Origin: Lateolabrax maculatus
Lineage: Eukaryota; Chordata; Actinopteri; Acropomatiformes; Lateolabracidae
Assembly: GCA_031216445.1 (NCBI GenBank)
Contig: CM062204.1
Span: 9,230,501-9,294,500 of the forward strand
Length of the DNA: 64,000 nt
Direction: 5' to 3'
Shown one piece after another: positions 1-9,847 of this stretch. The translations under genes were made by a program, and so were the position numbers. The notes under the pieces were generated by a model that was not told the DNA's origin, did not search any database, and was given only the letters and a program-made list of their open reading frames with translations. Numbering within the stretch: the first letter of the stretch is position 1; each line of letters starts with the position of its first letter.

Positions 1-126
1 GCGACCTGTCCTTCCGTCAGGGCGAGTGTATCCTGATCACACAGCACATTGACGCCGAGTGGAGCTGCGGCCGGCTCGGCGGCAGAGAGGGCATGTTCCC
101 CAGGGCCTTTGTTGAGAGCAGCACAG
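1..126 (+). CDS. sh3d19: SH3D19 exon (penultimate SH3, C-terminal part)
   Basis: Open from the window edge. It reads DLSFRQGECILITQHIDAEW and then the SH3 core ending FVESST. The donor is ACAG|gtatga and the exon ends in phase 1. The 5' end lies outside the window. Confidence 0.82.
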
Positions 127-795
127 GTATGAAGTTGCCGTGGCATCGGTATGTTGTTGATATTACAAAGTTACTGCCCTAAGTTAATTATCTCCACTAC
201 TTCTTATCTGGTGCCATCATTGAGCTTATAATAAGGGTGTCAATAAAGGCAAATATTTAGAAGCTGAGGTTGATGTCTTCAAATTACTTGTTTGGCCTGA
301 CGAAGAAATTCAGTTTACTATTTTATTCGTCAAAAGCCTTAATACTCACCATGAAAAAGAAGCCAGAAGAATCGACTTATTGATTCACCTACTAATTGTT
401 TCAGATCTAACTGGCACAGGTGCAGTTTCACTAACCCAACAATATTCATTAATTTAGTGTGCCTTCTTCAACAGCCCAGCCGGCATCTAACAACCAGCAG
501 GATATAGGTGCTGGTGGTGGTAAAGCCAGGGCTCTGTACGACTTCACGTCAGACTGTGATGAGGAGCTCTCTCTGCGGGTACAGACATTGTTTTTTTTTC
601 CCCCCGTTATGAATAAATTGCACAAACATCTCCTGAAAGTGCTGACATTCAACACAACCTCTCCTTCCTGTTTTTTTTCTGCAGGTTGGGGATATTATAA
701 CTGGTCTGGAGTCTGTTGATGAAGAATGGTTCCTGGGTGATTTGAGAGGGAAACGGGCCATGGTCCCGAAAAACTATGTACAAGTACTGGAATAG
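1..795 (+). CDS. sh3d19: SH3D19, 3' terminal coding part (three exons)
   Basis: SH3D19 (EEN-binding protein) is a cytoplasmic adaptor whose C-terminal SH3 domains bind proline-rich partners such as ADAM-family tails in endocytic and ectodomain-shedding pathways. The visible coding sequence is 1-126, 475-578 and 685-795, joined in phase 1 and then phase 0 with GT-AG introns. The first exon ends one SH3 domain (EWSCGRLGGREGMFP, then AFVES). The next two encode a complete terminal SH3 with the ALYDF motif, a DEELSLR acidic loop, the EEWFLGDL segment and the closing MVPKNYVQVLE followed by TAG. The gene is cut by the window start, so only the C-terminus is seen. Naming the paralog rests on the adjoining RPS3A and LRBA, since SH3 domains alone are generic. 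It converges tail-to-tail with RPS3A. Confidence 0.85.
475..578 (+). CDS. sh3d19: SH3D19 exon (last SH3, N-terminal half)
   Basis: Carries ARALYDFTSDCDEELSLR, the RT-loop half of an SH3 domain. The acceptor tcttcaacag| was chosen because only it restores the phase left by the preceding exon. The AG at 456-457 would put the joined frame out. The donor is CGG|gtacag. Confidence 0.78.
685..795 (+). CDS. sh3d19: SH3D19 last coding exon with stop
   Basis: The acceptor is ttttctgcag|. The exon reads VGDIITGLESVDEEWFLGDL and continues to MVPKNYVQVLE and TAG at 793-795, the second half of the terminal SH3 domain. Confidence 0.85.
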   Translation, partial: VGDIITGLESVDEEWFLGDLRGKRAMVPKNYVQVLE

Positions 796-1030
796 TGCCA
801 TGTGGCTGCTAGTACAACAAAAAAGGGACACTGTTGGATGACCAGACAACTGAAGGGAGACTTGAGATGTTTTCAGCAGTGGAAGTCTGAAGTGAACGGT
901 CTTTAACTGGAATGCAGTATTTCATCTCCAAGCAGTGAAAGATCTTTTTTTAAATCTCCTGCATTAACTGAAAATTAAGTGTTTAATGAATGAATAATTT
1001 ATCATGGTAAATAAATGAGTAAAGCTGGCT
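796..1030 (+). other. sh3d19: SH3D19 3' UTR with poly(A) signal
   Basis: Non-coding sequence after the TAG. A canonical AATAAA at 1010-1015 predicts cleavage around 1025-1040. From there to about 1615 I see only AT-rich spacer between the two convergent genes. It contains an A14 run near 1595-1610, which would be the U-rich downstream element of RPS3A on the opposite strand. Confidence 0.55.
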
Positions 1031-1614
1031 GGCAATTTGAATATGCTGGATATTGATGTACAAGCTGGATTCTTCAACTGCACATTTGCACCATCTTGTG
1101 GTTTGTCTGATTATTTTTCTTTATACATTTTCCCTGTTGTAGCGATGACCCATCACCATACCACTCCATGTGTTTAATACCCAAAGATGTTACTTTTCCT
1201 TCATAAACTGGTTTACTGATTTACATGGATTTAGGTTTCAAATCAAGGACAAACCACGTGAGTGGCCCTGTTGAGTTTTGAGTACTGCTTCACTTACTTT
1301 TTGCAGAGTTGTTTACGCTCCAGGCTGGGCTTCATTAATACTGTATATACCCAAGTCACTAAACAGCATATTTGCCAATTGAAGTCCCATGAGGGTAAAA
1401 AATATGAACACCTTGTAATATAATACAGTGCAAAGTACAATATTGGGAACCATTGCCTCAAAGTGTCTTAAATTAAACAAGCTTCAAAGTTTTTACAGGA
1501 CAATTGGATTTGATTGAATTGCTTGTACAAGTTTCTATTGCATCTGCCCTCATGTACATGTGTACAGCATGCACTAGTCCTATTACTATATGCACAAAAA
1601 AAAAAAAAACAGTA

Positions 1615-1661
1615 CAGTTTGTTGGGTCATTTACATTTTTTATTAAATCTGTCAGGATATT
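1615..1661 (-). other. rps3a: RPS3A 3' UTR and poly(A) signal
   Basis: AATAAA on the minus strand at 1639-1644 lies 18-23 nt past the stop codon. Cleavage is predicted near 1615-1625, followed by a U-rich tract at about 1595-1610. The very short 3' UTR is typical of ribosomal protein mRNAs. Confidence 0.7.
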
Positions 1662-1789
1662 TTAGACCGTCTCCTGGATTGGGGGCTCATAGCCATCAGC
1701 CCTCTCCACCTTGGCCCCAGTGTCATCACCAGATGCCTTTGCAGTAGTGCCGGCACCGCCCTCACCGTGGAGCTCCATGAGTTTGCCCA
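1662..1789 (-). CDS. rps3a: RPS3A coding exon 6 with stop
   Basis: Encodes [10 protein letters not shown], a short variable Gly/Ala/Thr linker, then [17 protein letters not shown] and TAA (1662-1664). The acceptor is ctgttgcag. Confidence 0.95.
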
Positions 1790-4700
1790 CTGCAACAGAA
1801 CACAAACAGCTTTTTAACTCACTCTTGTAACTAAGACAAATCAGCTGGATGTTTAAAGTGAAAAACTGTAACTGCATTATTCACCCTTCACGCCTCAATC
1901 CCATTTGAGATTTTACACTCAACTTAATTAGTCAGGAAACCAGTCTAAATTTTGCACACCTGCTTCATCTTTCCCCAAAAATCACTGAAAACAGCATTTT
2001 TTCCTTGTAAGGGAACGTCAGCTGATCTCAATGGGTATAATCAGGCGATCATCTGGGACCGAAACGGTGTCAACATGCGTTCCCACAGGTGGAAAGCACA
2101 ACACAACTCTACAGGTATAGTCCATGTCGTGGCTGTGTATCACTTACACTCAAACTTGGGCTTTTTAAGCATCTTGACCTTGCGGACGTAAACGTCGTGT
2201 AGTGGGTAGATGGACTGGCAGGCCTTCTCGATGTCCTTGCCAACACTGTCGGGGATCCTGGAACACGACAAAATACACAACACATTAATGCAAAGGGTGA
2301 TCCACAACTCAAGAGACAACACAGTCTATATAAACTGGCATGTTTAACCAAACACCAGGAAACTCATCCAAATATATACAAAAATAAACTTTACCATAAT
2401 CTTTAAGAGGACTGATTGATGAGATGATTAATAAAATGTAATCAGTACCAGCAGTCTCACACTCTATCATATAACCCAAAATGTAATGAGTGTTTACCAT
2501 ATTTATTTAAGCAATAAAGCCACCACTGATCATATTTAAACTTATATTTTGTTTAAACAGCCATTTCATTTTTAAGACTTCTGTGCTCTCAAAAAATATT
2601 TTAAAATGGTAATTGACGGGGAGGAGAAACTGCACACAACTTACATCTTGTTGACGACTTCCTTCAGGTCGTTGGTCTGAACCTCACGGGTCATGATCTC
2701 CATCATCTTCTTGCGGATCTGGCGGACCTGCTGGTGCTGGGCATAGGAGGTCTTTCTGATCTGGTTGGTGCGCTTCTTTGTGAAACCCACGCAGAACAGA
2801 CGCAGAAGGTAGCCATCGGTGGTCTTCACATCCACATGAGCTTCAATCATGGTCTGGGAGGAAAGAACAAATCATCCCTGATTAGACTTCGTAGTGATAA
2901 TTTAATCCAGCAGTATTTTAGACCTAAACTGTTTTAATCCAACTTTTTCTGTGCTCACTGTCCCTCGACCTGCTTCTTACCAAATGCGCTTTTTCCAGAC
3001 AAGATATTTTTACAACATTTGTACTAGACTTCAGTTTTGTTCACTTGGTGCTAAGTATATACAAGTCACTTAATGCCTTGTACATAACACGTTTCCATCC
3101 ACATTTCAGGATGAAAAATTTTTGCAGTCAAAATCTTGTTTACTTTTACCCAATTGCTTCATTTAAGGTGGAAAAACCCACCAGAACCAAGCCCAACTTT
3201 ACTGTTCGTGAAGGTCAACAAAAACATAGCGGTGTTAGGGATTAGAAAATATTGCATCCTCGACTCGAAACATGTCTTTTGGCTGAACTGCTGTTCCTGC
3301 AGAGGCAGCAGAGAATGTTTCTGTGAATCGTCTGTATTTTCATCCTATACGATTACTGAACAAAGATGCTGAAAACTTGACCACAAGTTTATTGCAGAGC
3401 TCCATCGTACACAAACGGCATATCACTTTTGGCTAAACCACACATCATGTGGGTGATAAAGTTCACATGTATCAGGGAGGAGTTATTGCCTTCCAGGAGA
3501 CCTCACACATACCAAACAATCTCATGATAAAAGTTCAACCTGCCAGTTCCCCTCAAATTTCAAGACACCTTGTATCTTTTCAAAAGTAGTAGATTATAAT
3601 TCCATTTGGTGAAACATCGCAGTTTCACTGATTTACTCTAATAAGCTGCGAAATTCCACCACTCTAAATTAATATGACTGCTTAGTTCTTGCCTGCATTG
3701 AGTTGTTACACTATTCTGCAAGCAACCTCAACCATCCATCTCATTTGCATCCAGAAGCTCTTCAGTTTTCTACTGATACGACTGGATTAGTTAATCAAGC
3801 ACCTAAACTGCCACTGCTGCTATATTTTCCCAGTCCAGAGAATTAAACTGACCCGCCAGTCAAAACCCATTTCACTTGTACACTATCACTGATCCTAAAA
3901 TCAGCACATGTTGTAGGTGTGCTTATTTTTATTTCAGGCATATAAACCTAAAAAATGAAGTGTAAACCAGGTTAGGTAATGAACCTCAAAAAAGGTTGAG
4001 AACCATCAACTATTAAGTAAAACAAGTATTGATTTGGTATTGTTGCCATAACTCACATTAGTGATATTTTCAGAAGGACATCCAGTCCTGTTCATAAAAA
4101 CACGATCATTACCTGCCACTTCTTGACCATGGAGCACATCTTGTCGCGGGTCAGGTCCATGCCGTGGAAGTTGGTGAGGCAGTTCTTGCCCTGAACATCC
4201 TCGGTGATGAGCTTGAACTTGCGGAAGGCCACCTCGTCGTTCTGCAGGTCAGCGAGGCTCACCTCGAACACACGTCCCTTAAGACCATCCGAGGCGATTC
4301 CTGAGGGGGTTGTGAAAGACACGTACAGCTTAGAAAACAAGTGCGTGTATGAACTAAAGTAATGACAATCTCCCAATACCTCTAATGGGAAAATCAGCTG
4401 AGCTCATAAGTAAATCAGCAATTAATTTGGATTAAAACAGTTTGTGAATCCAAGCACACCTAACACATGGCTCTCTGTAGAATATTAGCAGTATATAACT
4501 GTTTATAATACAATTTCTCTTAAATTTTGGGCATAAATAGTCTCATTCATCCCGTTACGTTGTATAAGCATGGAGTCTTTAATAGATGCACACAGATGTA
4601 TTAAGGATTTACACTCACTGGTTCCCTGAGTCCTGGTGACCAAGGTCTTGCCAAGATTGCGGATGTTGAACATGGCTGGTGCCTTGACATCATACCAGTC

Positions 4701-5380
4701 CTTCTTGGAAAAAGGGTCCACACTGCAGGAGAGCAACAGGCAGAAATGACATGAACCATCGCGCTGTGACATGAAGTTCATTAAGCTGCGCGTACAAAGC
4801 GCACACACGAGCAGCCATCATGGAGGATTTACTTCTCTGTCCGACCGGCTCACCAATGTCAGCGATTTCCTGAGCGACTTAAAACAATTCACACGCTCGG
4901 GATCTCCGGTCCAATCACCCTGATCATGAATTGATCAACTGACGTGTTTCACTGCCATGTTAATGGCTACATCCATGCTATCACTTGTTAGCCTTCCGCA
5001 AATAACGTTAATATACGGATCTCTGAGGCCAAACTGGCGTATATTTTTTAAGCCTCTTGTTGCAGAAACACTCGGAGGAAATATACAATTACGATAAAAT
5101 TAACTGAATTATGACTAAAGTACTACAGCGCAGAGTAACGGGACACAGCGTGGTACAACTGCACCCAGCGCCACCGAGGCCGGCGACGACGAGACTAGCG
5201 CCGAGCCCGGATCATCTACTCAAAATCGGCTTCATCCTTCGCATTTTTTGCACCGAAGCAACACAAGTGGCGAAGGCAAAGCTTGTTTCGTGTAACAGTG
5301 TGTGAATTTGCTACTTACATCTTCTTTTTGGCACCTTTTTTGCCGCCTTTGGTCAGCCTCTTATTCTTGCCGACTGCCAT
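1662..5380 (-). CDS. rps3a: RPS3A, 40S ribosomal protein eS1 (complete, six coding exons)
   Basis: eS1 is a structural protein of the small ribosomal subunit, near the mRNA exit side, and takes part in initiation. Coding exons on the minus strand are 5319-5380, 4619-4722, 4113-4300, 2645-2853, 2148-2257 and 1662-1789, in total 801 nt or 266 codons plus TAA. The mammalian protein is about 264 residues. It starts [20 protein letters not shown] and contains [58 protein letters not shown] and a C-terminus of [17 protein letters not shown]. All introns are GT-AG and all phases agree. The start is fixed by conservation and by the short TOP 5' UTR. It lies head-to-head with LRBA and tail-to-tail with SH3D19. 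Codon use is GC-rich against AT-rich introns, as expected for a ribosomal protein gene. Confidence 0.97.
2148..2257 (-). CDS. rps3a: RPS3A coding exon 5
   Basis: Encodes [20 protein letters not shown] through KMLKKPKFE. The donor gtaagtga leaves phase 1, which the next exon completes as Leu. Confidence 0.95.
2645..2853 (-). CDS. rps3a: RPS3A coding exon 4
   Basis: Encodes [20 protein letters not shown] through [11 protein letters not shown], the most conserved central part. The donor is AT|gtaagt. Confidence 0.96.
4113..4300 (-). CDS. rps3a: RPS3A coding exon 3
   Basis: Encodes [20 protein letters not shown] through [17 protein letters not shown]. It is flanked by ccctcag and gtaatg splice sites. 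Confidence 0.96.
4619..4722 (-). CDS. rps3a: RPS3A coding exon 2
   Basis: Encodes [20 protein letters not shown] and on to TRTQGT. The acceptor is ctcctgcag and the donor gtgagtg. Confidence 0.96.
5319..5380 (-). CDS. rps3a: RPS3A coding exon 1
   Basis: The ATG is at 5378-5380 (cat on the plus strand). The exon encodes the basic N-terminal extension [20 protein letters not shown] and ends phase 2 at the donor AT|gtaagt. Confidence 0.95.
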
Positions 5381-5480
5381 GTTGGCTACAGGGAGTGAAA
5401 GAGGAAGAAGCACGAAATCCCGCGAGACATAAAGAGACGGAGCGAGGGAGCGAGATTTGTGACATCTCGCGAGTTCTTGT
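5381..5480 (-). promoter_or_regulatory. rps3a: RPS3A promoter and 5'-TOP start
   Basis: Reading the minus strand, a terminal oligopyrimidine tract CTTCTTCCTCTTTC (5410 down to 5397) begins about 30 nt before the ATG. The likely transcription start is the C at 5410, giving a TOP mRNA under mTOR/LARP1 control, as known for this family. Just upstream are a TATA-like CTTTATG (5434-5428) and two near-matches to the palindromic CGCG element TCTCGCGAGA: 5418-5427 and 5465-5474. Start-site placement is inferred from the motif, not from transcript data. Confidence 0.7.
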
Positions 5481-6865
5481 GGCCTCCATTAACGCCCCCT
5501 GCTGGTGAGATGCTGATATTGTGTTTACCAGGTAAATGACTTTCTTTGTCTGTGGAGGGAAATAAATGATTTTAATTTTTATAAGCAGCTGTATATGATT
5601 GTGAGATTTAAATCTTTACTGAATACTTTTAATTTGAATATCGCTGAAACAAACAAACAAAAAAAAAAAATCCACAATCTGGTAAAAACGTATATGTTAG
5701 TTAATTACATAATATACTAGAGACTACAATAGACCACATTGCAACTTAAGCCAATTAACATGATCATTAATCAAAACCAATAAAATGTTGGTGCTTGGAT
5801 GGCTTAACCTGTGGAGAACTTCTCGAGTTACACAGACAAATAATGCCAAATCAATGCAGTGAGGAATATAGACTTTAAGAGAAATAGAAAAGAGCACTGC
5901 TATTGAATCAATACTCAATATGAGTTTTGGAAACTTACAGTTTGGAAATCAATACATAGAGCAAAAGAAAAGAAATAACACTTTTGTCTCCTAGATTTAG
6001 ATTTACTCTAAAGACACAGGAACACAAAGGAATTAAAAGAGGGAAATTCATACCACATAAATAAACGTAGAACAATGATTTTCAAAGTAAAATACGTAAA
6101 ATATTTCAAAGCTATAAATTCAACATTATTAAATTTCACAATTACTGTATTACATTCATGTCTTTATAAAATGAAGCTGTTCCTGCATTTGCTTCCATAT
6201 CCTGCACACCACATATTGTGTTTGATTTATACTATACAATGGGTCTTTTTTAAGTTAAAGTAACTAGTAATGGTGCCATGGTTACTTGAATTATAAAAGA
6301 AAACCCATCATCTTGATCACTGAACAGGCAGAACCAGTCTGTAGGTGTGTTAACAGGTCATGCAGGTGTGTAGCTTGTTATCCACCCACACTGTAACAAA
6401 AGGAAGAATTTTGTCTGTTACTAAAATATAATCAAAGTAAAAGACACACTTGCTAAATACATTAGTACTGTAAACACATTCATATGTTCGTATCAAACAA
6501 GTTACACAAGTCTGATAAACGCAGTGTCTCTGTGCACACATCAGCCTAGCTGCCCATTTATATTTGCAGTTATTATTTTGTATTTCATCTGTCTCGAATT
6601 TTCTTTTGTCATCATTAATGTGCTTTTCTCAGCTTTAGAGGTGTTTAAAGTGAATCTTTAGTCTGACACAGTCTGAGAGTAAAGCGTATTGATTTACTGT
6701 TATACTAAATCATTTGGAGAAATGATAATCGTCTGCTCAGATAGTATGGCGTTTAAACAGAGTGAAGCAAGAAGAGAGTAAAAGATGATTACAGTACAAC
6801 TACCACTGAATGTCTCATTATCTCTATAAAATAAGTCAGTAAAAGCATTTCAAATCTTAATTTAA
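5481..6865. other. Intergenic spacer upstream of RPS3A
   Basis: AT-rich sequence (poly-A near 5660, long A/T stretches). I see no supported gene, RNA or strong repeat signature. Short open frames here have low-complexity or hydrophobic A/T-biased translations and no splice context. Confidence 0.6.
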
Positions 6866-7132
6866 GGAGGCCTACCTTTGGGGCTGCTGTGCACAAATCT
6901 GCTGATTTCAGGTCATTACATCAGAGACGAGGCCAGCGTCTCATGGGTGGTGCTACTGGCTTCCATGACTCCCAGGGTCCCTGAGGGCTCAGCTACACTT
7001 TACTGGGAGGTCAGTAGTAACAGTGACGCCATCTGCCTCTGTGCCAACAACACTCATAGTTGCTCAGCCATCCTGCAGAGCAAATATGAAGTCACCGGTA
7101 TGAGTGAAGAAAGGAGAAGACAAATACTTTAA
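6866..7132 (+). other. Unidentified exon-like open frame in RPS3A-LRBA spacer
   Basis: An 89-codon open frame follows an in-frame TAA and is much more GC-rich than the A/T-rich flanks. Within it, about 6910-7098 looks like an exon: acceptor ctgatttcag|GTCATTAC and donor CACCG|gtatgagtg. The translation is well mixed, not low complexity. It includes YIRDEASVSWVVLLAS, PEGSATLYWEV and DAICLCANNTHSCSAIL, with three cysteines and an NNT sequon, like an extracellular beta-rich segment. I do not recognise the family. It could be one exon of a small unannotated gene, a relic exon of a lost gene, or a conserved non-coding element that happens to be open. No companion exon was found nearby. Confidence 0.35.
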
Positions 7133-8015
7133 AATATGAGCAATGTTTAATACATATAACTTTCCAGAGTGGATTTGATTTGGATCTTCATTCATGCAAT
7201 AACACACACAGATGAAACTGAGACTTCCTATCCAGTCAGCTATGTAAACATCTCACAACATGGGTTGTTGGTGGTGATTTGAAAAGGCAAGCGAAGCAGA
7301 GCTGTCACATTGCTTTAATGTTTGGTTTCCACTGCCTCGGGATGCAGACATCTGTCAATGTGCTGTTGTGCTGCAGAAAAACAATGTTCTAAATACTTTT
7401 CATCCCTCCCTTTCTGTTTTATCACACTGTGTTTGTTCAACATATTAGATGACCTTAAGCAGAAGTTATAAGTATTCTGTGCTATGATTTTTGTCTACAG
7501 TTGCTGAATGTTTTTTTCTAAATTTATATAATATCCTCTGAAAATGTATTAAAGGCTACTAGGTGAGTTAAGGGTTTATTGTTCAGCCATGCGGTATGTA
7601 TCCCTGTGTCTTAGGCAACATGATAGTTTTCTTGAATTTATTCAGATGCCTTCAGATTTTGTAGGCAAAAGTAGGTAAAAGTACCACCCTGTTCAGCTTC
7701 TTAACTGATGCATTAAGGTCCAAAGTTCCTTATTGCAGCAATGCTACAAGAGATTAAAGCAGGACAATACTTTACATTAAAGTCACACTAAAAAGGTCTT
7801 CAGTGACCTTTTCATGAGTTATACAGACACAATACAGAAATTTTATTTTAGTCATAGCAGCTATCATCAAACGCTCAACATCAAAATCAATTTTGCTTTC
7901 AAATAGACCACTGTCTCATTAAAAGATTCCCTCTGCATTTCACTGAGATTAGTGGTAGAAAGCTTTTAATTATGAGTGTGTCAACCTAAAACAGAGGAAA
8001 TATTGACTGAATTTT
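7133..8015. other. Intergenic spacer, no gene seen
   Basis: AT-rich DNA without supported coding, RNA or strong regulatory features. A short GTAAAAGTA-rich patch near 7665-7685 resembles the repeat family that follows at 8016 and may be a fragment of it. Confidence 0.55.
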
Positions 8016-8690
8016 GGTGATATTTGGTATTCAGATCCTTTATATAAGTAGAAGAAGCAGTAATACAACTTAGCAATCTTCCATTACAAGTTAAAATCCT
8101 ACATCCAAATCTTTACTTAAATAAAAGTAGAAAAGTGTTCTCTGCAAAATGTACATAAAGTATTAGAAGTAAAAGTACTCATAATGCAGAACGACCCCTT
8201 TTCAGAGTGTTATTTAATGATATCAATGGATAATTATTACTGTTGCACTGATGACAGATATGGACAGCATTATAACGTTGCAGCTGCATATACATAGTCA
8301 GAGCTATGTATATGTATATATACATATATATATTTGTCTCATCATTTTATTCGTGATGTTTGGTGTACATATTATTTAGTACATTTTCTTTTTGTTTCTT
8401 TTAAAGTTACTTAGCCTGTCCTTGTACTTTCGCTGCGGTGGACGGATAAAGTTGATCTTATCTTACATATCTTATCTGACATCCAGTTGTCTGGTTTAGA
8501 CGAATGCATCAGTGTAAAACCTTAGCCTGCAGACTAACCACAGCAGTGAGACGAACGCAGCGGAGTAAAACATCAAACATTTCCCCCCCCAAAATGTAGT
8601 ATTGGAGTATTCATGTAAATCAGCATCACATGTCCATACCCCGAGTAAAGCAACTGTAAATAACACTCAAGCGCGGTACTTAAATGCACA
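8016..8690. repeat. Degenerate teleost interspersed repeat (AAGTAAAAGTAC family)
   Basis: Contains ACTTAAATAAAAGTAGAAAA, AAGTATTAGAAGTAAAAGTA followed by CTCATAATGCAG, and near its far end GAGTAAAGCAACTGTAAATA and GGTACTTAAATG. These phrases typify a widespread non-autonomous fish repeat whose ends carry AAGTAC-type blocks. A palindromic TATGTATATGTATATATACA block lies near 8305-8330. The copy is eroded and boundaries are approximate. It abuts the CpG-rich LRBA promoter. Family assignment is from memory of similar fish sequences. Confidence 0.5.
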
Positions 8691-8694
8691 AGAT

Positions 8695-8752
8695 CCCCGG
8701 GTCTCGGTGGTGAACCCCGGGTCTCGGTGATGAACCCCGGGTCTCGGTGACT
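8695..8752 (+). repeat. Three 20-bp GC-rich tandem units
   Basis: The unit CCCCGGGTCTCGGTGRTGAA repeats three times at exact 20 bp spacing (starts 8695, 8715, 8735), with the last unit truncated. It sits at the upstream edge of the LRBA CpG-rich region. Confidence 0.9.
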
Positions 8753-9504
8753 GGATCCTCACCGGGCGCCGGTGTCTCGCTGCAGGAGTCACCTGAGCGA
8801 CACACCTGCCGCCGGAGCCGAGCAGCCTCCCCAGCTCCCCACCGCGCATGCGCCACTCCACTCCAGGGCTACACTGTCATGGCGGTGACGAGCTGAAGCT
8901 ACCGGGGTGAATCAGGAAGAGACTGCGGCGCAGCTGGCTCAACGCTGACATTTAAACAAGTCCTGCGGAGTTTCGCCGGGGGGAAAGGACCGAGCGGACG
9001 TCGGTCCCCTTTTTCTTTGTGGACTTCCCGCCGGGAGCCGCCTGTCGGACTTGTGTCCCCCTCCTCCTCCTCCTTTCCAGTTTGTGAGTTTTTTTTTCTC
9101 TGAGCGCGCTACCTGTCAAGTGTCCGCACTCAGCCACAATAGCAACTTCCAGAGCTGAGCGGAGACACTGAAGTCACCGTGTCCTCGTTTGTGGTTTGAA
9201 CCCGAGCGGAGGAGAGAGAAAAAAAAAAAAACCGGGTCCGGGGCGAGCTCCTGCCTCACCTGCCTCCCCCCCCCTGCCTCCCCTACCTGCAGCACACTTC
9301 CTCGCGGATTTTAACAGCATTAATCCATCCGTCTGCTATCAAGTTACGGACCCGGGCAGAGGAGGACTCCACCGCGGAGAGAGCCGGGGACATTTCCAGC
9401 CTCGCAGTGTCACACGGCTACCACATTATCTGTTTTTGTTGTTGTTCTTTTTTTTTTTTTTGTGGCCACTTTCAAAGGCTCGTTCGCCCGACACTTTTTG
9501 TTGG

Positions 9505-9570
9505 ATGGGGAGGAAAGCGTTTCGCTTGCGTGCCTGCAGACTGCCAGCGACTCCGCGGGAGGGGAGGTAG
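9505..9570 (+). CDS. Possible upstream ORF in the LRBA leader
   Basis: ATG GGG AGG ... TAG encodes 21 residues (MGRKAFRLRACRLPATPREG plus one more R), 112 nt before the LRBA start codon. Position -3 is T and +4 is G, so the context is weak to moderate. It is functional only if transcription begins upstream of 9505. It could damp LRBA translation. This is inference from the sequence alone. Confidence 0.3.
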   Translation: MGRKAFRLRACRLPATPREGR

Positions 9571-9682
9571 ATCCCTCTTTCTCTCCCTTCCGACGTCAGG
9601 CTTGCAGCCGTGTCGCCATTGGCAGGGTGAACAGGTGCCTTACCTGTGAACGCCACCTGTCCCGGGCTTTTCCTTCGGGGCT

Positions 9683-9847
9683 ATGGCGAGCGAGGAGGCG
9701 GCGGCGGGCGGCGCGCAGCCGGGCGACGCGGCGCTCCACCCCGGGGTGCCCATCAGGGGGATACGGATGAAATTCGGCGTCCTCGCTGGCCTGGTGGAAG
9801 TTGGGGAAGTTTCCAACCGAGACATCGTGGAGACGGTGTTCAACCTG
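9683..9847 (+). CDS. lrba: LRBA coding exon 1
   Basis: MASEEAAAGGAQPGD, a proline-containing stretch, then IRGIRMKFGVLAGLVEVGEV and NRDIVETVFNL. 55 codons, donor CTG|gtaagc, phase 0. The start context is GCTATGG. Confidence 0.93.

Larger units (their letters stand above)
1790..5318 (-). other. rps3a: RPS3A introns 1-5
   Basis: Introns are 4723-5318, 4301-4618, 2854-4112, 2258-2644 and 1790-2147. They are AT-rich with no coding features. Mammalian RPS3A introns host C/D box snoRNAs of the SNORD73 family. I looked on the minus strand for a C box (RTGATGA) followed within about 100 nt by a CTGA D box and could not support one. A diverged snoRNA is not excluded. Confidence 0.8.
8690..9682 (+). 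promoter_or_regulatory. lrba: LRBA CpG-island promoter and 5' UTR
   Basis: CpG density rises sharply from about 8690 to 9850 between AT-rich flanks. A perfect NRF1-type site GCGCATGCGC lies at 8844-8853, and a YY1-like ATGGCGG at 8879-8885. No convincing TATA box is seen, consistent with a broad housekeeping promoter. The transcription start is unknown but probably lies between about 8850 and 9200. The 5' leader holds poly-pyrimidine and A-rich runs (A12 near 9220, T13 near 9450) and upstream ATGs, for example 8879-8896 and 9505-9570. Confidence 0.65.

Noticed and set aside
56..127. Extension of the first SH3D19 exon past 126
   Set aside because: The ggtatga donor fits and the exon 475 phase requires it; reading on leaves the SH3 fold.
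456..474. Acceptor at 457 for the second SH3D19 exon
   Set aside because: It would put the joined reading frame out of register; the AG at 473-474 keeps the ALYDF frame.
1790..5318. C/D box snoRNA (SNORD73-type) in RPS3A introns
   Set aside because: Expected from mammals, but no minus-strand C box followed at proper distance by a CTGA D box could be found by eye; near-matches (around 3448, 4008) lack a properly placed D box.
9196..9570. 124-codon plus-strand frame in the LRBA leader
   Set aside because: No ATG start, proline and poly-Phe low-complexity translation, and it lies in probable 5' UTR.
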